The notes beneath the pieces were generated by a model that searched no databases, was not told the origin of the DNA, and was given only the letters and a program-made list of their open reading frames with translations. From an uncultured Bacteroidia bacterium (GTDB lineage: Bacteria; Bacteroidota; Bacteroidia; Bacteroidales; UBA932), in NCBI GenBank assembly GCA_902789395.1, contig CADANY010000003.1, forward strand, positions 1-64,000: a stretch of DNA of 64,000 nt. The letters run 5' to 3'. The position numbers and the translations under genes were made by a program. The first letter of the stretch is position 1, and each line of letters starts with the position of its first letter. Positions 1 to 7,931 of this stretch are shown piece after piece.

Positions 1-61
1 TACCTTTCCATTTAGCCGCAAATTCCTTTGCTGCTTTTTGCTGATTTGTGCCAGATCGCAT
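1..61 (-). CDS. N-terminus of a probable type II/IIG DNA methyltransferase, cut by the window edge
   Basis: Only the first 20 codons are present; the gene runs off the left edge. The peptide begins MRSGTNQQKAAKEF and continues AAKWKG. The pattern A-A-K-E-F-A-x-x-W-K-G resembles the conserved start of large class I SAM-dependent DNA methyltransferases of the MmeI/Eco57I kind, where it is usually followed by GxGxExxxxQxFW. That continuation lies outside the window, so the family call is an inference from a short match. A TAnnTTTG promoter box sits 23 nt upstream and a Rho-independent terminator for the preceding gene lies before that, which supports a real gene start here. Confidence 0.4.
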   Translation of the reverse strand, partial: MRSGTNQQKAAKEFAAKWKG

Positions 62-84
62 ATTCTATTATATCGGAGAATACA

Positions 85-92
85 CAAAAATA
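85..92 (-). promoter_or_regulatory. -7 promoter box for the edge methyltransferase-like gene
   Basis: On the minus strand the sequence reads TATTTTTG, matching the Bacteroidetes -7 consensus TAnnTTTG, 23 nt before the ATG at 61. No clear TTTG at the -33 distance is visible. Confidence 0.4.
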
Positions 93-125
93 AGAAAAAT
101 TAAGTGGAATCGTGCTGTTCAGTAC

Positions 126-153
126 GAAAAAGGACACCCAAGATCAGGTGTCC
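126..153 (-). terminator. Rho-independent terminator after the small minus-strand frame
   Basis: A perfect 7-bp stem (GGACACC/GGTGTCC) with an 8-nt loop is followed on the minus strand by a run of five T. It lies directly after the TAA stop at 160, which suggests the short frame upstream is a real gene end. Confidence 0.75.
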
Positions 154-159
154 AGTCAA

Positions 160-305
160 TTAAGCATGGTCGTCACTTAGTTTCTCAAGAAACTCTGGTC
201 GATCTTTGAGGAGGCGATCTATCTCTTCGAAAACACCCGGTTCAGGGTCTTCAAGAGAATCAAGCATTCCACGGATCAATTCATCGAGAGTAACTGTTTA
301 ATCAT
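160..305 (-). pseudogene. Small acidic protein, possibly broken by a 1-nt frameshift near its start
   Basis: A 45-codon minus-strand frame ends at 160 and reads TVTLDELIRGMLDSLEDPEP, then GVFEEIDRLLKDRPEFLEKL, then SDDHA. It is hydrophilic, acidic and probably helical. In this frame a TAA lies just upstream, so the only in-frame ATG is internal (267) and would give 35 residues. An ATG at 305 starts MIK in another frame. One additional A in the AAA run after ATGATT would fuse the two into a protein of about 48 residues. It could be a sequencing error, a decayed gene or a real 35-residue protein. I do not recognise the family. Confidence 0.35.
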
Positions 306-310
306 AAGAG

Positions 311-430
311 GCGTCAGTTTAGGGGTGGCGGATAAACGATTGATTGCCAACGAGTTACATTAAACATCCTTTCGGATTTCAAGGGGGTTATATTGCTTAA
401 GTGGCTGAATATAAGACACTTATGTACCAC
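311..430. other. Intergenic stretch with no recognised gene
   Basis: Nothing convincing is visible here on either strand: only short frames without promoter boxes or family likeness. Confidence 0.5.
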
Positions 431-460
431 AAAAAAGCACCTACAAAAATGTAAGTGCTT
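431..460 (-). terminator. Rho-independent terminator downstream of tRNA-Val
   Basis: The minus strand forms a stem AAGCACTTAC/GTAGGTGCTT with one bulge around an AT-rich loop and then a T6 run. It lies about 12 nt past the tRNA 3' end. Confidence 0.75.
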
Positions 461-472
461 GATTATCAGGTG

Positions 473-547
473 TGGGAGCAGACGGAGTCGAACCGCCGAC
501 CCTCTGCTTGTAAGGCAGATGCTCTAAACCAACTGAGCTATGCTCCC
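473..547 (-). tRNA. tRNA-Val, anticodon TAC
   Basis: The minus strand folds as a tRNA. The acceptor stem is GGGAGCA/TGCTCCC with discriminator A, the anticodon loop contains CTTACAA (anticodon TAC, reading GTA), and the T loop is GGTTCGACTC. The 3' CCA is not encoded, as is usual in this phylum. A promoter with a TACCTTTG box lies 27 nt upstream and a terminator follows, so it is probably a single-gene transcript. Confidence 0.95.
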
Positions 548-574
548 GAAAGCAGTCCGTTCAAAACGGGACTG

Positions 575-605
575 CAAAGGTATGAATTATTTCGAAAACT
601 CCAAG
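575..605 (-). promoter_or_regulatory. Promoter of tRNA-Val
   Basis: The minus strand reads CTTG, 19 nt, then TACCTTTG (TAnnTTTG). The short leader between this box and the tRNA contains a 7-bp inverted repeat GCAGTCC/GGACTGC that could fold as a 5' leader hairpin before processing. Confidence 0.6.
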
Positions 606-628
606 TCTTTTTGCGAAAAAACTTTCGT

Positions 629-3600
629 TCAAGGCTCAGAAGGAAGGACGCCGCCGAAACCGTCGTTAGCGCGGTAGTGCGGCGCATAGAGGGATTCAAT
701 TTCCACAACCGGGGCCGTAAAGGATCCGCTGCGGGTCACAAAGAATTCTTCCGTAATCGTTGTTTTTTCCTCCGGATAGCTGTCGAAGTAATATTCGGTC
801 CGGTCCGCTTTGACATTGCGGTAACCCTGCGGGGTGAACGAGTATAGACCTTCTATACGCAGGGGCTGGAGCCACCAGCCGTAGCGGCCGGAAAGCTGGT
901 TGACCGGCGTAAAGGCGGCTTCGCGCGGAGCCGACAGGCGGACAAAACTACGGTTTTCCTGGTTCCATATCTCATAACGGACGAATACCTTCTCTCCGAC
1001 ATGGACCGGATCACCGGGCTTGATTTCCTGATACTCAGTTACGTTACGGTTCTTTTCCTCCGTCCGGTCATTATATTTTTCCTCAACGGTCGCGGCGCGG
1101 TAGAACTTTCTCGCCACGGTAAAACCGTTCCCGGCAGCTTTAATGCCTGAGAAGGGTTTGGTATAGGTAGCCGAAAGAGCGAGGACCTTGGTTGAGAGAA
1201 CCGCTTCGGAACCGTTCAGGACGGATGTCAGCGCATCGACATAGGCAGGGCTGTCCCCCCATTGCTGAGTCTCTTTCTGGAGCATGAGCCAAAGGCGAAT
1301 ACCGTCCGAAACCGTCTCCAGACGCGGATCGGAAGCTCCGTCCCGACGGATTGCCGTCAGCAGGTCGCAGAGCAGGGAATGGGCATAGGCTTCGCTTTCG
1401 AGAAGACCGCGGAACGGGAGGACGGCATTGGGATAGTACCAGCCGCCGTCCCGGTGCTCTACGGCATATTCCAACAGAGAAACGACATCAGCCTCAACGG
1501 ATTTCCGCATCTTGGACACCGCGCCGAACTTGACGCCCCACGCTTTCGCAAGGGCCGTTCCGGAATCGGCAGCCAGGAGGTTCCGCAGGGTCATGATCCG
1601 GCGGGCTTTGCCGAGAATCTGTCCGGTAAGGCCGCGGGACTTCGCCGGGACAAGGTAATCCTTCGCCCATTTCCGGAAGTCCGCGAGCCGGTCCTTCCCG
1701 GCCTTTGTAGCCGGAGAGACGGAGAACGGAACCCCAGGATAGAAGGATCGGGCATAGAGATACTGCTCGTAAGAGATCCACCCGCACCAGTATGGCATGG
1801 ACCTGTCAAAAAGGACCTTATCGAGATAGGCCGCGGACGTGGAGAGATCCGGCACATCGAAGCCGAGCCCTCGAAGCTTGGCGAAACGCTCCAGCATGAC
1901 GGCCGTAATGACAGGCGAGGAGTCCATGCCCTCGAACCAGGCGAATCCGCCGTCCGCATTGCGGCAGGCCAGTATCCGATCGAGCAGTTTCGAGGCCGGA
2001 AGTTCGCCGGATTCCGGATCGAGCGAGGAAACCGTCGACGCGATCTTCCGGGCATACCAGGCCTCGGAGAGCGATAGAACGTCTTCTCCGCGGGGATCGA
2101 TATGGTCAGGAAGGGCTTCCCGGATCATGTCGATGACCGCGATCTCCCGAAGATCGGCCCCGGAGCCGTCGACATTGACGAACCGGTTCCTCAGCTGCAG
2201 GAGCAGGGCTTCCCGGTCCATATCCGCCCGAAGGACGGCCGAATGGGCTTCAGTCAGGGTCTGCTCGGCGGCAAAGACCGGAATTTCCTGGCGGATGGCA
2301 TCCGAGAAGGAACCGTCTTCCGCAAGGAAAACCGTCTTCAGGACAAGGGTATCGATCCCGGAAGGAACCGCCGTAAAGAAGGCTCCCTCAGCGACTCCGC
2401 CAGCGGGGACGGTCAGCGGAAGAGACTGGACGGAAGCCGGTTCCGCAGAACCGTCCCGGAAGACCTGCAGCATCAGGCGACCGGGAACGGGAGCGTCAGA
2501 ATTGTTGGAAACCGACGCTGTGAGCCGGTAATTGTCACCCGCATAGAGATAACGGGGTTCGTTGACGGAGACCTTGACGGGAATCGTTACGACAAAATCC
2601 TGCCGGAGGAAGGTGTTCCGCATATTCTTGTCATGGGCATAGACATCGACATGGTAGGTCGAGAGTTTGTCCGAGGTCCGGAAGGAGAACTCGATCTCAC
2701 CGGTCCGGCCTGACAGGAGGTGCGGCAGGAAAGCGAGGGCGTTCTCGAACTTTTCGCGGACCGCGACCTCCGCCGCTTCCTCCATCAATCCGTTGTCCGC
2801 ACTCTCCATGGCTACCGCCATCGGAGCTGCAGCGTCCATCATGACCATCTCTTCCTCGGCAACCGCGGCACTCTTGCTGAACAGGACCGACCTTGTCGCG
2901 GCCCCGCGGATGCGGGAGCCTTTTGCAACTCCGTACCCGGTAACGACCGTTTCTTCAAGCATCTGGTAGTCTTCTTTCAGCACGACGAGCACTCCCGGGA
3001 CAGCGAGGACCCTTTGGGTCAGATAACCGATGCAGGATACTTCAATCAGGGTTTCGCCGGATTTCTCCAGCGTAAAGATTCCGTCCGGATCCGTCGTGGT
3101 CCCGCGGTTCGTCCCGACAAAGGAGATATAAGCCCCTATAACGGGGGCTCCTGTTTCACCCACGACCATTCCCGCCGGCTTTCCGTCTTTGGTAAGCGGG
3201 GCGACAAGGTCGATTCCGTACTTCGGAGCACCGGCATAGATATCTTCCCCGGTAACGCCGCCGCAGACCGCATCGACGCTTACATACGGGACGGAGAACT
3301 GCTGGCGGGTCAGGACTTCCCAGCGGTTCGGTGCAATGGCATCGATACTCTTGTCATAGACCGATACAAGAGCTTCCGCCTCGGGGGCTGTTTTGAGGCG
3401 GACAGTATATTCCGTACCCGGGAAGGCCTTATCCGTCAATGAGATAAAGGATAATGGAAGTACAAGGGCGTCGTGCCTGCGGCGGAACTCGCGGTCAAAG
3501 GTGACCGTCCGGCCATACTTGAAATAGAAGACCTGGAGCCGCACGGCATCGGGATAGGAGGACTTATACGCAAAGGCAAGATCCGTCAGGGATCCTTTCT

Positions 3601-6223
3601 TCCCCTTGATGCCGTCAAGATGGACCCGGCGGGTCTCAAGCACTTCTCTGTCCTTTCCGAAGACGGTCACGACGGCCCATTCCTCCCCGTCCGCAGAGCC
3701 CATCCTCAGGCGGATCATCTCTCCGTCCGCGACCTCGGAAGGCCCGGCGATGAACAGTTCCCGGAGAGGAGAAGGAAGGAAGGAATCGCTCTCCCTGATC
3801 TTGAAGATCCGGTAACTCTCCTTGTCCTTGATTTCCTGCCCGGCCCGGTTCTCCGTCCGGGCGCTGATCTTAAGGGTATACAGGCCGGAAGGCCGGGTCG
3901 ACAGGTTGAGACTCAGTTTTTCCCCGGAAGCGGTCTTCCCGGAAAGGACTTCGCCGCCCCGCTCATCGAGGAGGGTGTAGAGAATGTCCATCGGGACCTC
4001 GTCTCCGTTCGAATTCCGTACGGACATATCCGCCTCCAGGATCTCTCCCGTCAGGATGCTCTTTTCCATGTAATACCGGCCCGGGACGTACCCGCGGACG
4101 GATTTTTCGTCCATCGCCGTGAAAGTTCCGTCAGCCATGCCGAGCAGGTCGGCGCTGACCGAAATCCCGTCATTTACGTAGAAGGATGTCGAGAAATCGA
4201 GGGTTTCCCCGGTCGCATCGACGACCTTGGATTCGACGTAATAGCTTCCGGAGTCCATCGCCTTGAAGGCAAACCCGAACGATCCGTCCGTGGAAGGGAC
4301 GACCGTTTCTTCATGGACCACCGTTCCCCACCGGGTCACCCGGTTCTCGATCCGGGCTCCCGTCAGGGAGTGGCCGGAAAAAGCAGCGACCTTGCCGCTG
4401 ACGCGGATCTCGTCGCCCGGCAGATACAGGGTTTCATTCCGGTCGAAAGTCAGCTGGAAAGTGGGGAGCACGAACTCATCGACCCGGAAACGGGTGCTGC
4501 CGAGCCGTCCGCCGGGGCCGTCGATCCGGAGGGAGAACATTCCGTTCCGCTCACCGACCGGGAGGGCGAATTCTCCGGAAGCAGAACCGAACTCATTGGT
4601 TTTCAGTTTTATACTGGAGACTTCCTTCCCTTCTGCATTCTCCAGGACGGCCGTCAGTTTCATATCCGGAGCGACCGCAAGCCGGTCGATAAGGTTCCCT
4701 TTACTGACGACCGTCTTGAACTTCAGGGTATCACCCGGATTGTACGCTCCGCGGTCCCGGTAGATCCGGCAGAAAGTTCCGTCCGGGGTTTCATGGAATT
4801 CATAGCTGTTCCGGTAACGGCTGACATAGACCCGTTCGCTCTCTTTTTTCCGCCCTTCCGCATCCGGAACCCGGACGGAAAGGGAATAGGAGACGCGGGA
4901 ATTCTCCACAATCCTGTCCTGCAGGGACTTGGGGATCCGGGTAAAGCCATCGAATCGGATACTCTTTGCGTCCACCTCGGTATCCCCTTTCCAGAGGACC
5001 AGTTCGCCGCTCTCTACAGGCCTGCCGCTCAGGTGCTCGGCGGCATAGGCGGCAATCCCCTCCGATTCGTTTCTCAAAGCCAGGGAAAGCCGGTTCCGGT
5101 TATAGATGCAGGAGGCCGCCTCTTTCGAGGAAACGACCTCGGCGGTATAACTGCCGTCTGTCAGGACAGGAATCGGAACCTCTAACGTATCAATAACATA
5201 GAAACTCTTTTTAGGATTGGTCAGGGTCTTTTCGAGAACGATCTTCTTCTTATCGGTACGGAGGGTAAACTTCGCGGACGGGAGATTTCTGAGGAAGATG
5301 CGGAAGTGGTCCCCGACAACCTGGATATGGAGCATCTTGGATTCGAGGGTTTGGATGATTCCCTTGACGCCTGTCCGGCTCCGGGCGATGGTCGCTTCTG
5401 TCCCGGAAAGGGCTTTCCGCTCTTTCTCAAAGGCACGGCAGAGATTGTAGAAATCCTTGTATTCCTGCTCGGTGGAAGGTTTCTTTTCGAGTTCCTGGAA
5501 AGCCGTCACCATCAGGACTTCCCGGGGGTAAAAAGCCATCGCCGTCCCCTTGAAAGCATCGGCGAGCCGTTCCATTTCCGCTTTGCGCTTTTCGGCGGGA
5601 AGGCGCTGCGCAACCGTGAACTGCAGCAGCTGCTCATTCGGGTAGCGTCCTTTCACCTTGTCAAAAAGGGCTGTATAAATCTCATCCTTTTCCGGAGTCT
5701 CGGAAGAATACTGGCGCTGCCGCAGGCAGTCCCAGAGAACATATTCCCGGTCATCTGCGATGAACCCGGTAAAATCCCCGCTCATGAGGGAACCGAGGTC
5801 CCTGTAGAAGTGGCGGTTCTTCCCCTGGAACCCACGGGGATGGGTCCTGACATACTCCCACCGCTCATCCGTCGATGCCTCGCCGAACTCCTTCATCCAG
5901 GTATAGGTCACGATCGGCTCTCCGAACGCTTCGACTTCATGGCCGAATTCACGCTCCAGGCTGTCCCGGAGTTTCCAGTTCCGGCGCGCGGAAACATTGA
6001 TATAATTCCTTCCGGCATCATAGAAATCGACCGGAAGGTGCGAGCGTACCGCCTCGCCCTTGATCGACGAGAGGATTGAAAGCATCTTCTGGGGCCGGTC
6101 GGCGTCGGACGCCTTTTGGTATTCAGCCCACTTTGCGGTCAGCACATGACCGTCCGTATCCGTTTTGTCCATATTCGAATTGAAAAGCCCGAAGGCCAGC
6201 AGGAGGAGGGTTATCATTCTCAT
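629..6223 (-). CDS. Very large alpha-2-macroglobulin-like envelope protein with a nested carboxypeptidase-regulatory/TonB-box segment
   Basis: The product has 1864 residues and an N-terminal hydrophobic signal (MRMITLLLLAFGLF). The middle shows an MG2-like domain (YNPGDTLKFK, near residue 490) and a later A2M-type domain (TYHVDVYAHDKN, about 1165), followed by a helical thioester-domain-like region to the C-terminus. I see no CxEQ thioester motif, so it probably does not form a covalent trap. Around residues 1015-1095 sits an inserted CarboxypepD_reg_2-like segment (VVGETGAPVIGAYISF) ending in EETVVTGYG, the element normally found at the N-terminus of SusC receptors. The ATG at 6223 was chosen because a TAATTTTG box lies 5 nt upstream; a longer frame could start at 6271. 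It is probably periplasmic or outer-membrane associated; the protease-inhibitor role is family knowledge only. Confidence 0.85.
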   Translation of the reverse strand: MRMITLLLLAFGLFNSNMDKTDTDGHVLTAKWAEYQKASDADRPQKMLSILSSIKGEAVRSHLPVDFYDAGRNYINVSARRNWKLRDSLEREFGHEVEAFGEPIVTYTWMKEFGEASTDERWEYVRTHPRGFQGKNRHFYRDLGSLMSGDFTGFIADDREYVLWDCLRQRQYSSETPEKDEIYTALFDKVKGRYPNEQLLQFTVAQRLPAEKRKAEMERLADAFKGTAMAFYPREVLMVTAFQELEKKPSTEQEYKDFYNLCRAFEKERKALSGTEATIARSRTGVKGIIQTLESKMLHIQVVGDHFRIFLRNLPSAKFTLRTDKKKIVLEKTLTNPKKSFYVIDTLEVPIPVLTDGSYTAEVVSSKEAASCIYNRNRLSLALRNESEGIAAYAAEHLSGRPVESGELVLWKGDTEVDAKSIRFDGFTRIPKSLQDRIVENSRVSYSLSVRVPDAEGRKKESERVYVSRYRNSYEFHETPDGTFCRIYRDRGAYNPGDTLKFKTVVSKGNLIDRLAVAPDMKLTAVLENAEGKEVSSIKLKTNEFGSASGEFALPVGERNGMFSLRIDGPGGRLGSTRFRVDEFVLPTFQLTFDRNETLYLPGDEIRVSGKVAAFSGHSLTGARIENRVTRWGTVVHEETVVPSTDGSFGFAFKAMDSGSYYVESKVVDATGETLDFSTSFYVNDGISVSADLLGMADGTFTAMDEKSVRGYVPGRYYMEKSILTGEILEADMSVRNSNGDEVPMDILYTLLDERGGEVLSGKTASGEKLSLNLSTRPSGLYTLKISARTENRAGQEIKDKESYRIFKIRESDSFLPSPLRELFIAGPSEVADGEMIRLRMGSADGEEWAVVTVFGKDREVLETRRVHLDGIKGKKGSLTDLAFAYKSSYPDAVRLQVFYFKYGRTVTFDREFRRRHDALVLPLSFISLTDKAFPGTEYTVRLKTAPEAEALVSVYDKSIDAIAPNRWEVLTRQQFSVPYVSVDAVCGGVTGEDIYAGAPKYGIDLVAPLTKDGKPAGMVVGETGAPVIGAYISFVGTNRGTTTDPDGIFTLEKSGETLIEVSCIGYLTQRVLAVPGVLVVLKEDYQMLEETVVTGYGVAKGSRIRGAATRSVLFSKSAAVAEEEMVMMDAAAPMAVAMESADNGLMEEAAEVAVREKFENALAFLPHLLSGRTGEIEFSFRTSDKLSTYHVDVYAHDKNMRNTFLRQDFVVTIPVKVSVNEPRYLYAGDNYRLTASVSNNSDAPVPGRLMLQVFRDGSAEPASVQSLPLTVPAGGVAEGAFFTAVPSGIDTLVLKTVFLAEDGSFSDAIRQEIPVFAAEQTLTEAHSAVLRADMDREALLLQLRNRFVNVDGSGADLREIAVIDMIREALPDHIDPRGEDVLSLSEAWYARKIASTVSSLDPESGELPASKLLDRILACRNADGGFAWFEGMDSSPVITAVMLERFAKLRGLGFDVPDLSTSAAYLDKVLFDRSMPYWCGWISYEQYLYARSFYPGVPFSVSPATKAGKDRLADFRKWAKDYLVPAKSRGLTGQILGKARRIMTLRNLLAADSGTALAKAWGVKFGAVSKMRKSVEADVVSLLEYAVEHRDGGWYYPNAVLPFRGLLESEAYAHSLLCDLLTAIRRDGASDPRLETVSDGIRLWLMLQKETQQWGDSPAYVDALTSVLNGSEAVLSTKVLALSATYTKPFSGIKAAGNGFTVARKFYRAATVEEKYNDRTEEKNRNVTEYQEIKPGDPVHVGEKVFVRYEIWNQENRSFVRLSAPREAAFTPVNQLSGRYGWWLQPLRIEGLYSFTPQGYRNVKADRTEYYFDSYPEEKTTITEEFFVTRSGSFTAPVVEIESLYAPHYRANDGFGGVLPSEP

Positions 6224-6228
6224 AGCTA

Positions 6229-6260
6229 CAAAATTACCCAATAATCCATAAAACAGCAAT
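6229..6260 (-). promoter_or_regulatory. Promoter of the A2M-like gene
   Basis: The minus strand reads ATTG, 20 nt, then TAATTTTG. The box ends 5 nt before the ATG at 6223, so the mRNA would start at or next to the start codon. Confidence 0.5.
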
Positions 6261-6297
6261 ATCCTGCACAAAATGCGTACCGGGGGATAAAAATTGC

Positions 6298-6305
6298 TAT
6301 CTTTG
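6298..6305 (+). promoter_or_regulatory. -7 promoter box of the LOG-family gene
   Basis: TATCTTTG matches TAnnTTTG and lies 17 nt before the ATG at 6323. It diverges from the promoter of the A2M-like gene; no clear -33 TTTG is seen. Confidence 0.55.
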
Positions 6306-6322
6306 CGTCAAATGCACGAAAA

Positions 6323-7447
6323 ATGACCAATGCTTCTTACAAGGAGATCGCTGAAATCTCCGCCCTGCCGGCCCCGGACGAGACCGGATATGTCACGCAC
6401 TATATTTTCCAATATATAGATTTCAATCAGGCCCCGCAGTATGTGGCGGCCCGGCATCGGTTCTCAGACTGCTGTTTCCTCGGCTGCGAGATTCCTTCGG
6501 CGATGGAGGACTGCATCGGCAGTTCCTGCCTGGTATTTCCGCGGATGGGCCGGGTCTACAGCGCCTTCAAAAGCCGGCTCTACGACGGGGAGTCCCTGTA
6601 CAAGGGATACAATCCCGACAATGAGGAGAGTTTCGGCAATTGTTTCGATTCCCGCGTATACGCGGACTATATGGAAAAGGGAGCCCATTGCAACAACATC
6701 AAGGAGTCCCTCGGCCGCGCCTTGCACGACCATGCAATCCTTGATGCGATGAATGATTTCCTGAGCCACTTCGACGAGCGGCAGGTCGTCGCGATTATGG
6801 GCGGGCATGCCCTCCTCCGCACCGAAGAGGCCTACCGGAAGGTCGTCCATATCAGCAAAACCCTGACGGAGAGGGGAATGATCATGGCCTCCGGCGGCGG
6901 TCCGGGAGCGATGGAGGCGACCCACCTCGGCGCCTGGATGGCCGGTCGAAGCGAAGAAGAACTGGAAGATGCCCTGTCCATACTGGCCCCCTCCCCTTCC
7001 TTCAAGGACGGCGGCTGGCTCCGGACGGCCTTCGAGGTCCGGAAGAAATACCCCCAGGATAAATTCCGGAGCCTGGGGATCCCGACCTGGCTTTATGGAC
7101 ACGAGCCCGCGACCCCGTTCGCGACCGACATCGCCAAGTTTTTCATGAACAGCGTCCGCGAGGATATCCTCCTGACCATCGCAAGGGGCGGAATCATCTA
7201 CTCCCCGGGATCGGCGGGAACCCTCCAGGAAATTTTCCAGGACGCCGCGCAGAACCACTATAAGACAACCGGTTGCGTCAGCCCCATGATCTTCCTCGGA
7301 AAAGAGTTCTTCACGAAAGAGGTTCCGGTCTTCCCGCTCCTCAAGGACCTCGTCGACCGCGGACGGTACAATCCCCTCCTCCTCTCCATCACCGACGATG
7401 CCGATGAGGTCATCCGGGATATCCTCTCTTTCCGCGAAAAGGAATGA
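6323..7447 (+). CDS. LOG-family Rossmann-fold protein (putative nucleotide-monophosphate nucleosidase or related)
   Basis: The 374-residue protein carries the LOG family signature: GGGPGAMEA at 191-199 and SPGSAGTLQE at 294-303 (family form PGGxGTxxE, here with S in place of the second G). LOG proteins are often misnamed lysine decarboxylases; characterised members release the base from nucleoside monophosphates. This protein is longer than the usual 180-220 residues because of a 150-residue N-terminal extension that I do not recognise and a long insert between the two motifs. It is cytoplasmic with no signal peptide. It is divergent from the A2M-like gene and upstream of rpsO, which has its own promoter. 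The substrate is unknown. Confidence 0.8.
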   Translation: MTNASYKEIAEISALPAPDETGYVTHYIFQYIDFNQAPQYVAARHRFSDCCFLGCEIPSAMEDCIGSSCLVFPRMGRVYSAFKSRLYDGESLYKGYNPDNEESFGNCFDSRVYADYMEKGAHCNNIKESLGRALHDHAILDAMNDFLSHFDERQVVAIMGGHALLRTEEAYRKVVHISKTLTERGMIMASGGGPGAMEATHLGAWMAGRSEEELEDALSILAPSPSFKDGGWLRTAFEVRKKYPQDKFRSLGIPTWLYGHEPATPFATDIAKFFMNSVREDILLTIARGGIIYSPGSAGTLQEIFQDAAQNHYKTTGCVSPMIFLGKEFFTKEVPVFPLLKDLVDRGRYNPLLLSITDDADEVIRDILSFREKE

Positions 7448-7451
7448 AAAA

Positions 7452-7482
7452 TTTGTAATCTCCGATTATTTGCGTAAATTTG
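7452..7482 (+). promoter_or_regulatory. Promoter of rpsO
   Basis: TTTG (7452-7455), 19 nt, then TAAATTTG (7475-7482) is a perfect match to the Bacteroidetes consensus. It leaves a leader of about 45-50 nt before rpsO. Confidence 0.85.
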
Positions 7483-7533
7483 CAGGCTTTTTAGCACAAA
7501 ATAATTTTATTAACCCACAAAATCCGTTGCAAA

Positions 7534-7809
7534 ATGGCAGAATATTTAAAGCCAGAGAAAAAGCAGGAGATTTTCGCGAAGTACGGGAAGTCCAATAAGG
7601 ACACCGGCTCTCCGGAGAGTCAGGTTGCTTTATTTTCCTACCGTATCGCTCACCTTACCGAGCATGTGAAGCAGAACAAGAAAGACGTTGTTACCCGTCG
7701 TTCGCTGCTCCGCCTCGTCGGTAAGAGACGTCAGGTTCTGGATTACCTCCAGAGAATCGACATCGAGAGATACAGGGCTATCATCAAGGAGCTTGGTCTC
7801 CGCCGATAA
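7534..7809 (+). CDS. rpsO: 30S ribosomal protein S15
   Basis: The 91-residue protein matches S15 along its length, including [20 protein letters not shown] and the conserved basic stretch [20 protein letters not shown]15 binds the central domain of 16S rRNA early in 30S assembly. The gene has a strong promoter upstream, a hairpin terminator downstream, and is followed by pnp, the same order as in many bacteria. Confidence 0.98.
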   Translation: MAEYLKPEKKQEIFAKYGKSNKDTGSPESQVALFSYRIAHLTEHVKQNKKDVVTRRSLLRLVGKRRQVLDYLQRIDIERYRAIIKELGLRR

Positions 7810-7832
7810 GCATCAGATAGGAAAAGTTCGAG

Positions 7833-7871
7833 GGGCAGGGATTCCCAAGGTCGGAATCTCTCCCCTTTTTT
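7833..7871 (+). terminator. Rho-independent terminator between rpsO and pnp
   Basis: An imperfect GC-rich stem (GGGGCAGGGATTCC with GGAATCTCTCCCC) around a short loop is followed by T6. Read-through could still supply pnp, for which no clear promoter box is seen in the 60 nt that follow. Confidence 0.8.
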
Positions 7872-7931
7872 AATAGGAAACGTGTAGACACGAAGCATAA
7901 AGACGTAAAAGACGTAACAGAAGTAAGAGTA

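Noticed and set aside
3473..5185. Long + strand open frame antisense to the A2M-like gene
   Set aside because: It lacks domain features and a promoter, and lies wholly within a well-supported gene on the other strand; GC-rich codon use produces such shadows.
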